This document shows positions 6,207 to 12,866 of a stretch of DNA of 16,931 nucleotides, in pieces (position 1 is the stretch's first letter; each line of letters opens with the position of its first letter). The position numbers were made by a program, and so were the translations under genes. The notes under the pieces were generated by a model. That model ran no database searches, was not told where the DNA came from, and was given only the letters and a program-made list of their open reading frames with translations. The DNA is from CAZCSK01 sp964501265 (GTDB lineage Bacteria; Actinomycetota; CADDZG01; JAHWKV01). The stretch spans positions 1 through 16,931 of the forward strand of contig CAZCSK010000045.1 of the NCBI GenBank assembly GCA_964501265.1, written 5' to 3'.

Positions 6207-7522
6207 GTCGTGACCTTGATCCTCAATGCCGGGCGTGATTCGTCGGTCACTTTGAAGCGGTCGTCGATACGATGTCCAACGACCCAGGCAATCTGATCGC
6301 CGCAAACAAGGATCGGAATGCTGTCGCGCGACCTCTTCGGAACATGCAAGTCAACGAAAAAGTCTTGAAGCTTCTTCGCCCCATCCATCCCCAGCGGTTG
6401 GAAGCGATCGCCGGGTTGCCAGGCGCGAATCTTCAGGGGCCCGACTAGGCGACCCTCGTCGAAGAACTCCTCGAAACCATCTTTCGTTAACTCAACTGAT
6501 GCCCGGGACCAGATCTCTACGTCGAGCCTCCACTCCGGGCAACGCGTCAGACCATTACTTCGAACATCGGTCTCGGGGAGATTTCCCATCGGGGTGGGAT
6601 CACCGATCACCAAGTGATCTCGTTCGCTCCAGGCCAACATCCCTCCCGGTAGATCCAGCCTCGAGCCGGTAACCGGAAGAACCTTCTTCAGTAGATCGTC
6701 AATCAACCCGCCGCTGGCGTCGATCTCCAACTCCGACAGCACCATGCGGAGCACCGCTCTTGCCGACTTGGGGTCCTGGGCGATCGATCGTTCGACAAAC
6801 ACTAGGTCGTCCTCAATCGTGACCGCCTCGGTTGAGATGTCAAGAGCAACTTGTGTCATCGCTTCAACTTCGGCGCGCGATGCATCCGCCATCCGCGCGA
6901 GATTCAGAATCTCTTCGTCTCCCGCTTGTTTGAGTTCGAACCGCAAACGATTGCGCGTATATCGCAGATCCAAATTGGTGGGGTCGGTCAGATAGTGATA
7001 GTCCGTCTGCTGGCAAACCGACTCGGTGGCCGAGCGGCGAATGTCGAGAAGTGGTCTGACAATAGAGCCTCGCTTGTAAGGGATCCCGAGTCCGAATCCA
7101 CCGCGGTGAAGGCGCATCTTCACGGTCTCAGCTTGATCGTCAAGGGTATGTCCGGTGGCGATGCGGTCCGCTCCGGTCTCGGCCGCAATCGTCTGCAGCG
7201 CTAAGTATCGATCCCGCCGGGCAAAGGCTTCAGTGGTGGGAGGTATCTCCAATCTGGTGACGTGGATCGGAAGTCCCCACCTGGTCGCAGCTGCCCTGCA
7301 GTGTTCGGCGTCGGCCGCCGAGTCTGCGCGCATTGCATGATCCACATGTCCGAGCACAACCCGGTAACCGAGTTGACGCAGGATCAAGCAAAGCGCGGCC
7401 GAGTCGGCCCCTCCGCTGAAGGCCACCAAGACAAGGTGGCCCGAATCCAACAATTCATGCTTTGCGATCGTCGCGGCCGACGCCCGGGCGGCTTCAGTCA
7501 GGTTCGGGCTCGCGCCAGCCAT
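6188..7522 (-). CDS. tilS: tRNA(Ile)-lysidine synthase
   Basis: TilS adds lysine to C34 of the CAU-anticodon tRNA-Ile so that it reads AUA; the enzyme is essential in most bacteria. The protein is 444 residues. The N-terminal PP-loop ATP pyrophosphatase domain has VAFSGGADS (residues 33-41), LGHVDHAMR, and ATGHTLDDQAETV. The substrate-binding region has NLDLRYTRNRLRFEL. The C-terminal TilS_C domain is seen as RAWQPGDRFQPLG and the LQDFFVDLHVPKRSRDSIPIL segment. The last residues, GGSGG, are encoded by the dispersed repeat, which also provides the TAG stop. The original C-terminus has probably been replaced by a few residues. The ATG at 7522 overlaps the end of the metalloprotease by 25 bp. 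Confidence 0.95.
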   Translation of the reverse strand: MAGASPNLTEAARASAATIAKHELLDSGHLVLVAFSGGADSAALCLILRQLGYRVVLGHVDHAMRADSAADAEHCRAAATRWGLPIHVTRLEIPPTTEAFARRDRYLALQTIAAETGADRIATGHTLDDQAETVKMRLHRGGFGLGIPYKRGSIVRPLLDIRRSATESVCQQTDYHYLTDPTNLDLRYTRNRLRFELKQAGDEEILNLARMADASRAEVEAMTQVALDISTEAVTIEDDLVFVERSIAQDPKSARAVLRMVLSELEIDASGGLIDDLLKKVLPVTGSRLDLPGGMLAWSERDHLVIGDPTPMGNLPETDVRSNGLTRCPEWRLDVEIWSRASVELTKDGFEEFFDEGRLVGPLKIRAWQPGDRFQPLGMDGAKKLQDFFVDLHVPKRSRDSIPILVCGDQIAWVVGHRIDDRFKVTDESRPALRIKVTTGGSGG

Positions 7523-8520
7523 CTTTCGGGTGCTCGAATCTCCGCTAAGGTCGGCAGGGCTTCGGCCGATTCAAAACAAGACGCAACTGCCGCCGACCCG
7601 CCGTGCTCAAACACAGCATCGAAAAATTTCTGTCCTTGTTCGTACTGGGCACGTTTGAGATCAAGCCCCAGCAGCTTGCCGAGAATCTTGTTCAACGGAC
7701 TGGTCGACGCGCCGCTCCGAAACATCCGGCGCATTCGGGGCTGTGTGGGAATTGTGCCCTCGGCGATGCGGTCCATGACGAAGTTGCCGTGACCCTCAAT
7801 GACCGACATAAACGCTTGTACTCTCTCGAAGCTCTCCCGCTGCTCCTCACTGAGCAGTCGCAATGCAATGGGGGCCCCATCGCGATCCTTGATCGAACCT
7901 AGCAGCCTTCCAAAGATTGCTCCGGCTTCTATATCCAATGAACCGAGCAGACCACCAACGAGACTCATGAAATGATCGCGCACCCAGTCGTTTCCCTCAA
8001 ACTGCGAACGGTGGGTTAGTTCGTGAAGAACCACCCACAGTCGAAAGTCGCGCGGCACGAAACCTAGTCGCCGTTCCATCAACACGATGTTGGGACCGAC
8101 GAACCACACTTCATTGTCGTGACCCATTACAACGTCGTACTGGCCGAGAACCCTCGTCGACAGAATGCCCAGGATCGTTCCCATCTGCGCCCCCAAAGCC
8201 GGGCCGTACATCAACTTAGACAGAGTTCCGACCGGACTCGAGGAAAGTCTTTGGCGGCCCTTCTCCAGGAGAGGCGCCATCATTGTCAGCATCGGATCGA
8301 TGTTGGCTTCGGCCCATTGGGCCCGCGACAACACACGCGCTTTTGCTGGCGCCGGGGGCTCGAATCCGGTCTCGGCGGCGATGAGAGGTTCCGCTTCGAG
8401 GATCAGCCGGTCAATCGATTTGGCGAGGTCGTCTACGAGGTAAGAGCCGTCGAGCGGACCTGCCGCCGCAAACTTGGATACAAAGCGCGCCGCTCCCTTG
8501 ACGTCAGCGCCAAATTCCAT
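7498..8520 (-). CDS. Zincin-like metalloprotease, DUF2342 family
   Basis: This belongs to the actinobacterial zinc-dependent metalloprotease family (DUF2342/Zincin_2), sometimes labelled coenzyme F420 biosynthesis-associated. It has 340 residues from ATG at 8520. It shows the family's WVVLHELTHRSQFEG segment with zinc motif HELTH at 166-170. A second conserved stretch, SVIEGHGNFVMD (about 239-250), may complete the metal site. No signal peptide or membrane segment is seen. The gene lies directly upstream of tilS, as does the M. tuberculosis homologue (Rv3626c, from memory). The start shares a base with the cupredoxin stop (TGATG); a GTG at 8523 would give a 4-nt overlap. Substrate unknown. 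Nothing in this window is an F420 gene. Confidence 0.9.
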   Translation of the reverse strand: MEFGADVKGAARFVSKFAAAGPLDGSYLVDDLAKSIDRLILEAEPLIAAETGFEPPAPAKARVLSRAQWAEANIDPMLTMMAPLLEKGRQRLSSSPVGTLSKLMYGPALGAQMGTILGILSTRVLGQYDVVMGHDNEVWFVGPNIVLMERRLGFVPRDFRLWVVLHELTHRSQFEGNDWVRDHFMSLVGGLLGSLDIEAGAIFGRLLGSIKDRDGAPIALRLLSEEQRESFERVQAFMSVIEGHGNFVMDRIAEGTIPTQPRMRRMFRSGASTSPLNKILGKLLGLDLKRAQYEQGQKFFDAVFEHGGSAAVASCFESAEALPTLAEIRAPERWLARART

Positions 8521-9107
8521 CACGTTTGTTTTTGCGCGGCCTTCAGAATGAAACGGAGATAACCGAGGCCAAGAGCCCCGAGCAAGAGCACGAGCAGCCC
8601 AACCGCGAGTATCGGAAAATACTTCTCGCTTGGCGGTATCGCAGCGGGAGGCTCCGGGGCCTCGGCCGCGCTTTCGGCGTCATCTTCTTCAGTCGCGGAT
8701 TCGGGTGCAGCATTTCCAACGGCCCCTTCTGCCGAACCCACTGGACTCTGTTTGTCAGTCCCCGCCGGAGGCGCGCCGGCGGCCTGGTTAACAACTATCG
8801 TCCCCTTCATTCCGACCGATTTGTGGAAACTACATACGTAACTGATGGTCCCGGCCTTTGAGACAATCACTTTCTCCTCCGCCCCCGGGTTGATGATCGC
8901 GATCTTGAAGGAACCGTCATCAGCCTGCGCGTTGTGGGGGGCCTCGCCGGTGTTGCGAAAGACGATTGTGTCTCCGACCGTTGCGGTGATCTCGATCGGT
9001 GCGAATTTGTTGTCTTGAGTTTCCACGACCTTGGATGCGGCGGATGCCCCCGGCAGACTGGTCGAGAGGGCAATCAGCAGCAGGGGGAGAAACAATCTTC
9101 CGCGCAT
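8520..9107 (-). CDS. Membrane-anchored cupredoxin (plastocyanin-like)
   Basis: This exported copper protein has 195 residues. A signal peptide (RGR, then LFLPLLLIALSTSLPG, cleavage near ASA at 21-23) is followed by a plastocyanin-like domain at about 25-107. The type I ligands are H58 in APHNA, then C92, H95 and M100 in VCSFHKSVGMKG. A linker of about 55 residues rich in Ala, Pro, Glu and Asp follows, then one membrane helix at about 164-186 with a basic tail. It should sit on the outer face of the membrane on a flexible stalk. The ATG at 9107 is chosen because AAAGGAG lies 6 nt upstream; the GTG at 9113 would overlap that site. It leads an operon with the DUF2342 protease and tilS. Redox partner unknown. 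Confidence 0.92.
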   Translation of the reverse strand: MRGRLFLPLLLIALSTSLPGASAASKVVETQDNKFAPIEITATVGDTIVFRNTGEAPHNAQADDGSFKIAIINPGAEEKVIVSKAGTISYVCSFHKSVGMKGTIVVNQAAGAPPAGTDKQSPVGSAEGAVGNAAPESATEEDDAESAAEAPEPPAAIPPSEKYFPILAVGLLVLLLGALGLGYLRFILKAAQKQT

Positions 9108-9113
9108 GAACAC

Positions 9114-9151
9114 TCCTTTAAGAGATAAGTGAAAGGGTACGCCGGATTGTA
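9114..9151 (-). promoter_or_regulatory. Promoter and Shine-Dalgarno of cupredoxin-protease-tilS
   Basis: On the minus strand a -10-like TACAAT occupies 9146-9151, and a strong Shine-Dalgarno AAAGGAG occupies 9114-9120, 6 nt before the ATG at 9107. An alternative pair is TTACAA with TTATCT 18 nt later. The Shine-Dalgarno decides the start codon. Unlike several operons here, this one clearly has a 5' leader. Confidence 0.45.
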
Positions 9152-9173
9152 ACTGGTGGCTTTGGCCCGCGGG

Positions 9174-9359
9174 TTACTTGTTCTTGCGACCTCGCAGGCG
9201 CGGAACCTTCACTTGGGAGTGCGCGAAGCAGGTGATAGCGCGGTTGTAGATCGAAATCTGGATTGAGCAGCCTGACTGGGCGCAGGTCCGGCCCTTTGTA
9301 TAGAGGCGTGATCTGCGTGGCAGACCAAGAACTCTTGCCCCCCGAATCGCTGTCGCCAT
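9174..9359 (-). CDS. Small putative zinc-ribbon protein
   Basis: This short reading frame encodes 61 residues from ATG at 9359. A strong GAGGGAGG (9369-9376) lies 9 nt upstream, which argues for real translation. A basic N-terminal half (RRSRLYTKGR) precedes a candidate zinc site: C26 and C31 in CAQSGC, the segment ISIYN, then C44 and H47 in CFAH. The tail is basic (RLRGRKNK). I recall the pattern C-x4-C...(L/I)SxYN...C-x2-H from many small uncharacterised actinobacterial proteins, often followed by an arginine-rich tail. It may bind nucleic acid, but that is inference from the charge. It lies alone between the tRNA-Thr gene and the cupredoxin operon, 66 bp upstream of the latter. The 209 bp before it (9360-9568) hold no gene I can support, only repeats near the tRNA. 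Confidence 0.6.
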   Translation of the reverse strand: MATAIRGARVLGLPRRSRLYTKGRTCAQSGCSIQISIYNRAITCFAHSQVKVPRLRGRKNK

Positions 9360-9512
9360 GAACTTTGCCCTCCCTCGCCGCCAGCCGTAGCCCGTTTCGG
9401 GGCATCGTTTGACATACGTCACCGGTAGCTAACTTGGATTGGACGCTCTGGATTGGCGTTAGGTTCCCCGCCACGTCTTGGCCACTGGATGAGCCTTCGA
9501 TTTACGAGTCTT

Positions 9513-9569
9513 CAGGAGAACCGGGTTCTGTGCAGGAGAACCGGGTTCTGTGAACCGGGTTCCAGGAGA
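9513..9569. repeat. Tandem repeats with GAACC-G-GGTTC palindromes
   Basis: A 20-bp unit, CAGGAGAACCGGGTTCTGTG, occurs twice in tandem (9513-9532 and 9533-9552). It is followed by a third palindromic core (9552-9562) and a third CAGGAGA that abuts the 3' end of the tRNA gene. Each core is an 11-bp near-perfect palindrome GAACC-G-GGTTC, at 9518, 9538 and 9552. Adjacent cores can pair as RNA hairpins in the tRNA transcript (GGTTC-ACA-GAACC). They may act in tRNA 3' processing or termination, or as protein-binding sites. Confidence 0.75.
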
Positions 9570-9641
9570 GCCGGGGCGGGGACTCGAACCCCGGACCTAT
9601 GCATTACGAATGCATTGCTCTACCAGCTGAGCTACCCCGGC
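9569..9641 (-). tRNA. tRNA-Thr(CGU)
   Basis: The minus strand folds into a full cloverleaf of 73 nt. The acceptor is GCCGGGG/CCCCGGC with discriminator U. The D arm is GCUC-AGCUGGUA-GAGC, the anticodon stem AUGCA/UGCAU with loop UUCGUAA, and the T arm CGGGG-UUCGAGU-CCCCG. The anticodon CGU reads ACG (threonine). The 3' CCA is not encoded. It lies 45 bp after holB on the same strand and has its own TACAAT box. Confidence 0.96.
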
Positions 9642-9652
9642 GGCGATAATCG

Positions 9653-9658
9653 ATTGTA
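9653..9658 (-). promoter_or_regulatory. Probable -10 box of tRNA-Thr
   Basis: TACAAT on the minus strand lies 11 nt before the tRNA 5' end, a normal distance for a short tRNA leader. TCTCCA about 17 nt upstream is a weak -35. The same hexamer precedes the cupredoxin operon. Confidence 0.45.
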
Positions 9659-9686
9659 CTTCGGGCGGAATTGAGTGGAGAACGCC

Positions 9687-10796
9687 CTAGCTTCCCACGA
9701 GTTCGAGCAAGACCGATTCGACAACGAGGGCGGGCGTCGCGTTCTCGTAAAGCGCCAGTTGGGCGTCGAGGCAGCTTTCGGCAAGGCCAACCCACGTCGA
9801 AGAGGACCTGATGCTCGCTGCCTCAACAACTTCCTTGGCGAAGTCGGATGCCAGCAACGCTTCGGGGGCGGCACCCAGGGATGCCGCGGCAAGATCACGG
9901 AATGCCGCTCCCATCCAGCCTATGAAACTCAAGAGCGCGTCGTTTTCAACGCGGCGGACGGCGCGCTTGTGTCGGTCGGTGATTCGTTTGCGGGCTGGCG
10001 CCGTCCCTTTACCGGCGCCTATCGAGGCATCGAAGGCGTCGAGCTCGGTTTTTTGTTTTGCCTCCTCCCTCTCACGAGCCCCCTTTGACAGCTCGGCAAC
10101 ACGATCAGCCTGTTCCAAGGCCCATGCGGGAGAGGGGCCCCGAGCCACGGCGCCGCGAAAAGCAAGAACACGGAGATCGCGTTGTACAGGGTCCGAGGCC
10201 AAAGCCACAGCCTTTGACATATCGCCTCCAGTAGCCCTCACGATGGTGGCCGCCTCCGCCTCGGGTAGCGCGAACGAAGACTGAAGTTCCGCGAGAAGAA
10301 CGTCTTCGTGAATCGGTGAAAACTCGACCGTGCGGCAACGTGATAATACAGTCGGAAGAAACGCTCCGATTGACCGCGCGACAAGAATCCAAGTTACGCG
10401 GCTGCCGGGCTCCTCGAGCGCTTTGAGCAAGGCGTTTTGCGAACGCTCCGCGATTCGCTCTGCCTCCTCTAGGATGAAGACCCGCTGCGACGCTTCTATC
10501 GGGGTCTCGGCCGCAGCCGCAACTATCTCGCGGATCAACTCAACAGGAAACGTATAGCCCTCCGGTTCGAACACACCGACATCTGGGTGGATGCCGCGCA
10601 ATACCCGATCGCACACTGCGCACTTCCCGCAACCCTGCGGGCAGAGGAGAGCCGCGGCGAAAACTCTGGCGGTATGCGACTTTCCCGCGCCGGCCGGTCC
10701 TGAAAAAAGATAAGTTCCTCCCGGCTTACCCGCGGCTGCGCGCAAATACTCGACCACGCGCTCCTGGCCCAAGACGCTTTCCCATACGTCATTCAA
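9687..10796 (-). CDS. holB: DNA polymerase III, delta' subunit
   Basis: Delta' is the stator of the clamp loader that puts the beta clamp on DNA. The protein is 369 residues. It opens VWESVLGQERVVEYL, then has Walker A GPAGAGKS (33-40) and a four-cysteine zinc module C52, C56, C59, C62 in CPQGCGKCAVC. A Walker-B-like FILEEAERI (107-115) follows, then NALLKALEEP, and the SRC arginine-finger motif at 152-154. The C-terminal collar domain (after about 210) is divergent and contains a charged segment rich in Lys/Arg/Glu. The start is TTG at 10796: TTGA overlaps the stop of the upstream MFS-kinase gene, and GAGGAG lies 8-10 nt before it. DnaX is distinguished by length; here the short, single-copy collar favours delta'. 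Confidence 0.92.
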   Translation of the reverse strand: MNDVWESVLGQERVVEYLRAAAGKPGGTYLFSGPAGAGKSHTARVFAAALLCPQGCGKCAVCDRVLRGIHPDVGVFEPEGYTFPVELIREIVAAAAETPIEASQRVFILEEAERIAERSQNALLKALEEPGSRVTWILVARSIGAFLPTVLSRCRTVEFSPIHEDVLLAELQSSFALPEAEAATIVRATGGDMSKAVALASDPVQRDLRVLAFRGAVARGPSPAWALEQADRVAELSKGAREREEAKQKTELDAFDASIGAGKGTAPARKRITDRHKRAVRRVENDALLSFIGWMGAAFRDLAAASLGAAPEALLASDFAKEVVEAASIRSSSTWVGLAESCLDAQLALYENATPALVVESVLLELVGS

Positions 10797-12769
10797 CTGC
10801 GGCTCTCCTCCATCAGAGTGGTCACTCGCCGGATGATTTCATCTGCGACTTCTTCAACCGTCCTAGCGGCGTCGATCACCAAGAAGCGATCGGAGTTTCT
10901 CTCTGCAAGAGTCAGATAAGCCTCGCGCACTCTCGTATGAAAACTCACGTCCTCTCGTTCCAAACGATCGTCCTCACCGTCCCGCGCTCCTCGCCCGGCC
11001 GGGTGCAAGTCCAGCAGGATCACCAAGTCGGGCAACAACCCTTCGGTCCCCCATTGATTGAGGTCACGAATCCGCTCGAGGCCGAGGCCGCGCGCAAGCC
11101 CTTGATAGGCCACCGATGAGTCGAGATACCGGTCGGAGACAACAACTTCACCGCGAGCGAGCGCGGGTTTGATCACCTCTTCAACATGCTGTGCCCGGTC
11201 GGCCGCATACAGCAAGGCTTCGGTCTTCGGTGAGATTGCGTTCATCGGGTCTAAGAGGAGTTCGCGGACGCGGTTGCCCACCTGTGTGCCGCCCGGTTCG
11301 CGGGTTACACAAACCGTATGCCCCCGTGACTCGAGTACTGCCCTCAATTTTTCGATCTGCGTCGTCTTACCCGAACGATCCCCGCCTTCCAACACCAAGA
11401 AAATACCGGGGGCCGTCGAAGAACCGCGCCAACGCGCCCTCACCGCACGGGTAGTGACGAGGCCCGAAGCAAAGATCAGCAGACCTCCCGCCCAGATCGC
11501 AACCCGCACCCCGCGAAGGTCGATGCTTTGGCCCCCGAACACAAGCGGTTCGGTAATGAGGCTGTCGACCAACCTCACCACTACCGGAGCCGTTGCGGAG
11601 GCGCCCACCAAGGCAAGTCTGATCACAGAGTTGATTGAGGCAGAGGTCCGGCCTCGAAGCCCCTCCCCTAGTCGTTCCTGAACAAGAGCAAAGCCGGTCG
11701 GGTACGCGATCCCGGCAAAAAAACCGGAGAGGCTTGTTGCCACCACCGCCGCCGACAGCGTTGAAACACTGGAGAAGCCGATCAAGCAGCCGCCCATCGC
11801 TATGACTGCGCTAGAGAACAGAACGTCCTTTGGAACGGCCAAAGCGACCGGGCCGGCTAAGACGAATCCGAGTCCGAGGCCAATTCCGACCGCGGTTACG
11901 AGGAAGCCAAAAGTCGCCTGTCCTCCACCGAGAACATCGCTCACAAAGAACAACGCCATCGACAAGAAAATGCCGATCCCCGCGAAGGTTCCGGCTATGC
12001 CGGTGACCCAAGGCCTAATCATGGTGTGACCGCGGATGAATCGAAGGCCGTCGATCAACTCTTCCCAAGCGACTCCTAGATCGAGTTTGCGTTTGGATTT
12101 GGGCCGCGGAGGAATCCGCAGACTAAGCGTGAGCACAGCGCTCAGGACGAATGTGAAGCTATCGAAGAAAAAGGCGAGGTGCTCACGATTCAAGGCAAAC
12201 TCGGAGAGCCCAAACGCGCTCGCGACGGCTGAGGAAGCGTTGGCTAACACTCCAATGGTTGCACCCGCCAACGGAAACGTGACGTAAGCCGCTATCAAGA
12301 GCAACGAATAGGCATGCGTGTACTGGGTTCGGTCGCGAACCATGTCGGGAACGCTCGCATCCTTCGACGGTTGCCAAAGGAGAGTGAGGATCTCCAGTAG
12401 GGCTGAAACGATGAATAGAAGAACAACCGGGGACAGAAGAGGAATCCGTGCCGACACCGTTTCGATGAAAGGCAAAGTCGCTATGAGTCCCGCCCGCGTG
12501 ACATCGCAAAAGACCATCGTCTTCTTGCGATTCCAACGATCGGCAAGCACGCCTGCCACGGGGCCGAAGAAAAGGGCAGGAGCCATTCGCGCAAACAAGA
12601 CGACGGCGACTGCGAATTCGTTGTCGTAGATTCTCTTGACCAGAGCGAGAATTGCGAGCAGTCCGACCCAGTCTCCGTAGGAGCTGAAGACCTGCCCGAT
12701 GAAAAACCGCAGGAACGATCCGTCGCGAAGAAGTTGCCTGTAATTCGCTCGGCGCCGTGCGGTCGTCAA
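10793..12769 (-). CDS. tmk: MFS transporter fused to thymidylate kinase
   Basis: One uninterrupted frame of 658 residues joins two modules. Residues about 15-440 are an MFS-type membrane domain of the DHA3/MFS_3 kind, with about 12 hydrophobic segments and the loop GVLADRWNRKKT (73-84) after TM2. After a linker of about 15 residues, 455-655 are a complete dTMP kinase: P-loop EGGDRSGKTTQ (461-471), TREPGGT (489-495), SDRYLDSSVAYQG (545-557), and the LID region GRGARDGEDDRLERED. Tmk phosphorylates dTMP to dTDP. MFS-Tmk fusions are known in other Actinomycetota; the transported substrate is not known. The start is TTG at 12769. The family opening RQLLRDGSFLRFF follows soon after, and no ATG or GTG lies in frame before the upstream stop. 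Translationally coupled to holB. Confidence 0.93.
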   Translation of the reverse strand: MTTARRRANYRQLLRDGSFLRFFIGQVFSSYGDWVGLLAILALVKRIYDNEFAVAVVLFARMAPALFFGPVAGVLADRWNRKKTMVFCDVTRAGLIATLPFIETVSARIPLLSPVVLLFIVSALLEILTLLWQPSKDASVPDMVRDRTQYTHAYSLLLIAAYVTFPLAGATIGVLANASSAVASAFGLSEFALNREHLAFFFDSFTFVLSAVLTLSLRIPPRPKSKRKLDLGVAWEELIDGLRFIRGHTMIRPWVTGIAGTFAGIGIFLSMALFFVSDVLGGGQATFGFLVTAVGIGLGLGFVLAGPVALAVPKDVLFSSAVIAMGGCLIGFSSVSTLSAAVVATSLSGFFAGIAYPTGFALVQERLGEGLRGRTSASINSVIRLALVGASATAPVVVRLVDSLITEPLVFGGQSIDLRGVRVAIWAGGLLIFASGLVTTRAVRARWRGSSTAPGIFLVLEGGDRSGKTTQIEKLRAVLESRGHTVCVTREPGGTQVGNRVRELLLDPMNAISPKTEALLYAADRAQHVEEVIKPALARGEVVVSDRYLDSSVAYQGLARGLGLERIRDLNQWGTEGLLPDLVILLDLHPAGRGARDGEDDRLEREDVSFHTRVREAYLTLAERNSDRFLVIDAARTVEEVADEIIRRVTTLMEESRS

Positions 12770-12841
12770 GTCGGAAGCGATTTCGTCAAAGGCTTCTACG
12801 TCGTTTCTCCCTTCAGCTTCACTCCGTTACTCCCAGTACCG

Positions 12842-12847
12842 ATTCTA
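12842..12847 (-). promoter_or_regulatory. Possible -10 box of MFS-tmk/holB
   Basis: TAGAAT on the minus strand is a good TANNNT box in the 97-bp divergent gap before the TTG at 12769. It would give a leader of roughly 65 nt, which contains AAGGGAG. No clear -35 was found. It lies only 7 bp from the oppositely directed TACTAT box of the MOSC gene, so the two promoters overlap. Confidence 0.4.
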
Positions 12848-12854
12848 AGTCGCC

Positions 12855-12860
12855 TACTAT
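12855..12860 (+). promoter_or_regulatory. Probable -10 box for leaderless MOSC gene
   Basis: TACTAT ends exactly 6 nt before the ATG at 12867, so transcription should start at the A of the start codon. No Shine-Dalgarno is present in the preceding 20 nt. This is the clearest example in the window of the leaderless layout. Confidence 0.5.
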
Positions 12861-12866
12861 TTAGTC

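Noticed and set aside
7498..8520. F420 biosynthesis role for the DUF2342 protein
   Set aside because: The label is a phylogenetic association; no F420 gene is visible and the sequence shows only a zincin-type metal motif.
9118..9474. 118-residue minus-strand frame overlapping the zinc-ribbon gene
   Set aside because: It overlaps the 61-residue frame in another phase, lacks a Shine-Dalgarno and family features, and runs into the cupredoxin promoter.
9513..9562. Short CRISPR-like array
   Set aside because: The 20-bp units are directly adjacent with no spacers, and no cas gene is in the window.
9569..9641. tRNA gene as an attachment site of an integrated element
   Set aside because: No integrase, no partial tRNA duplicate and no change in gene type nearby; flanks are housekeeping genes.
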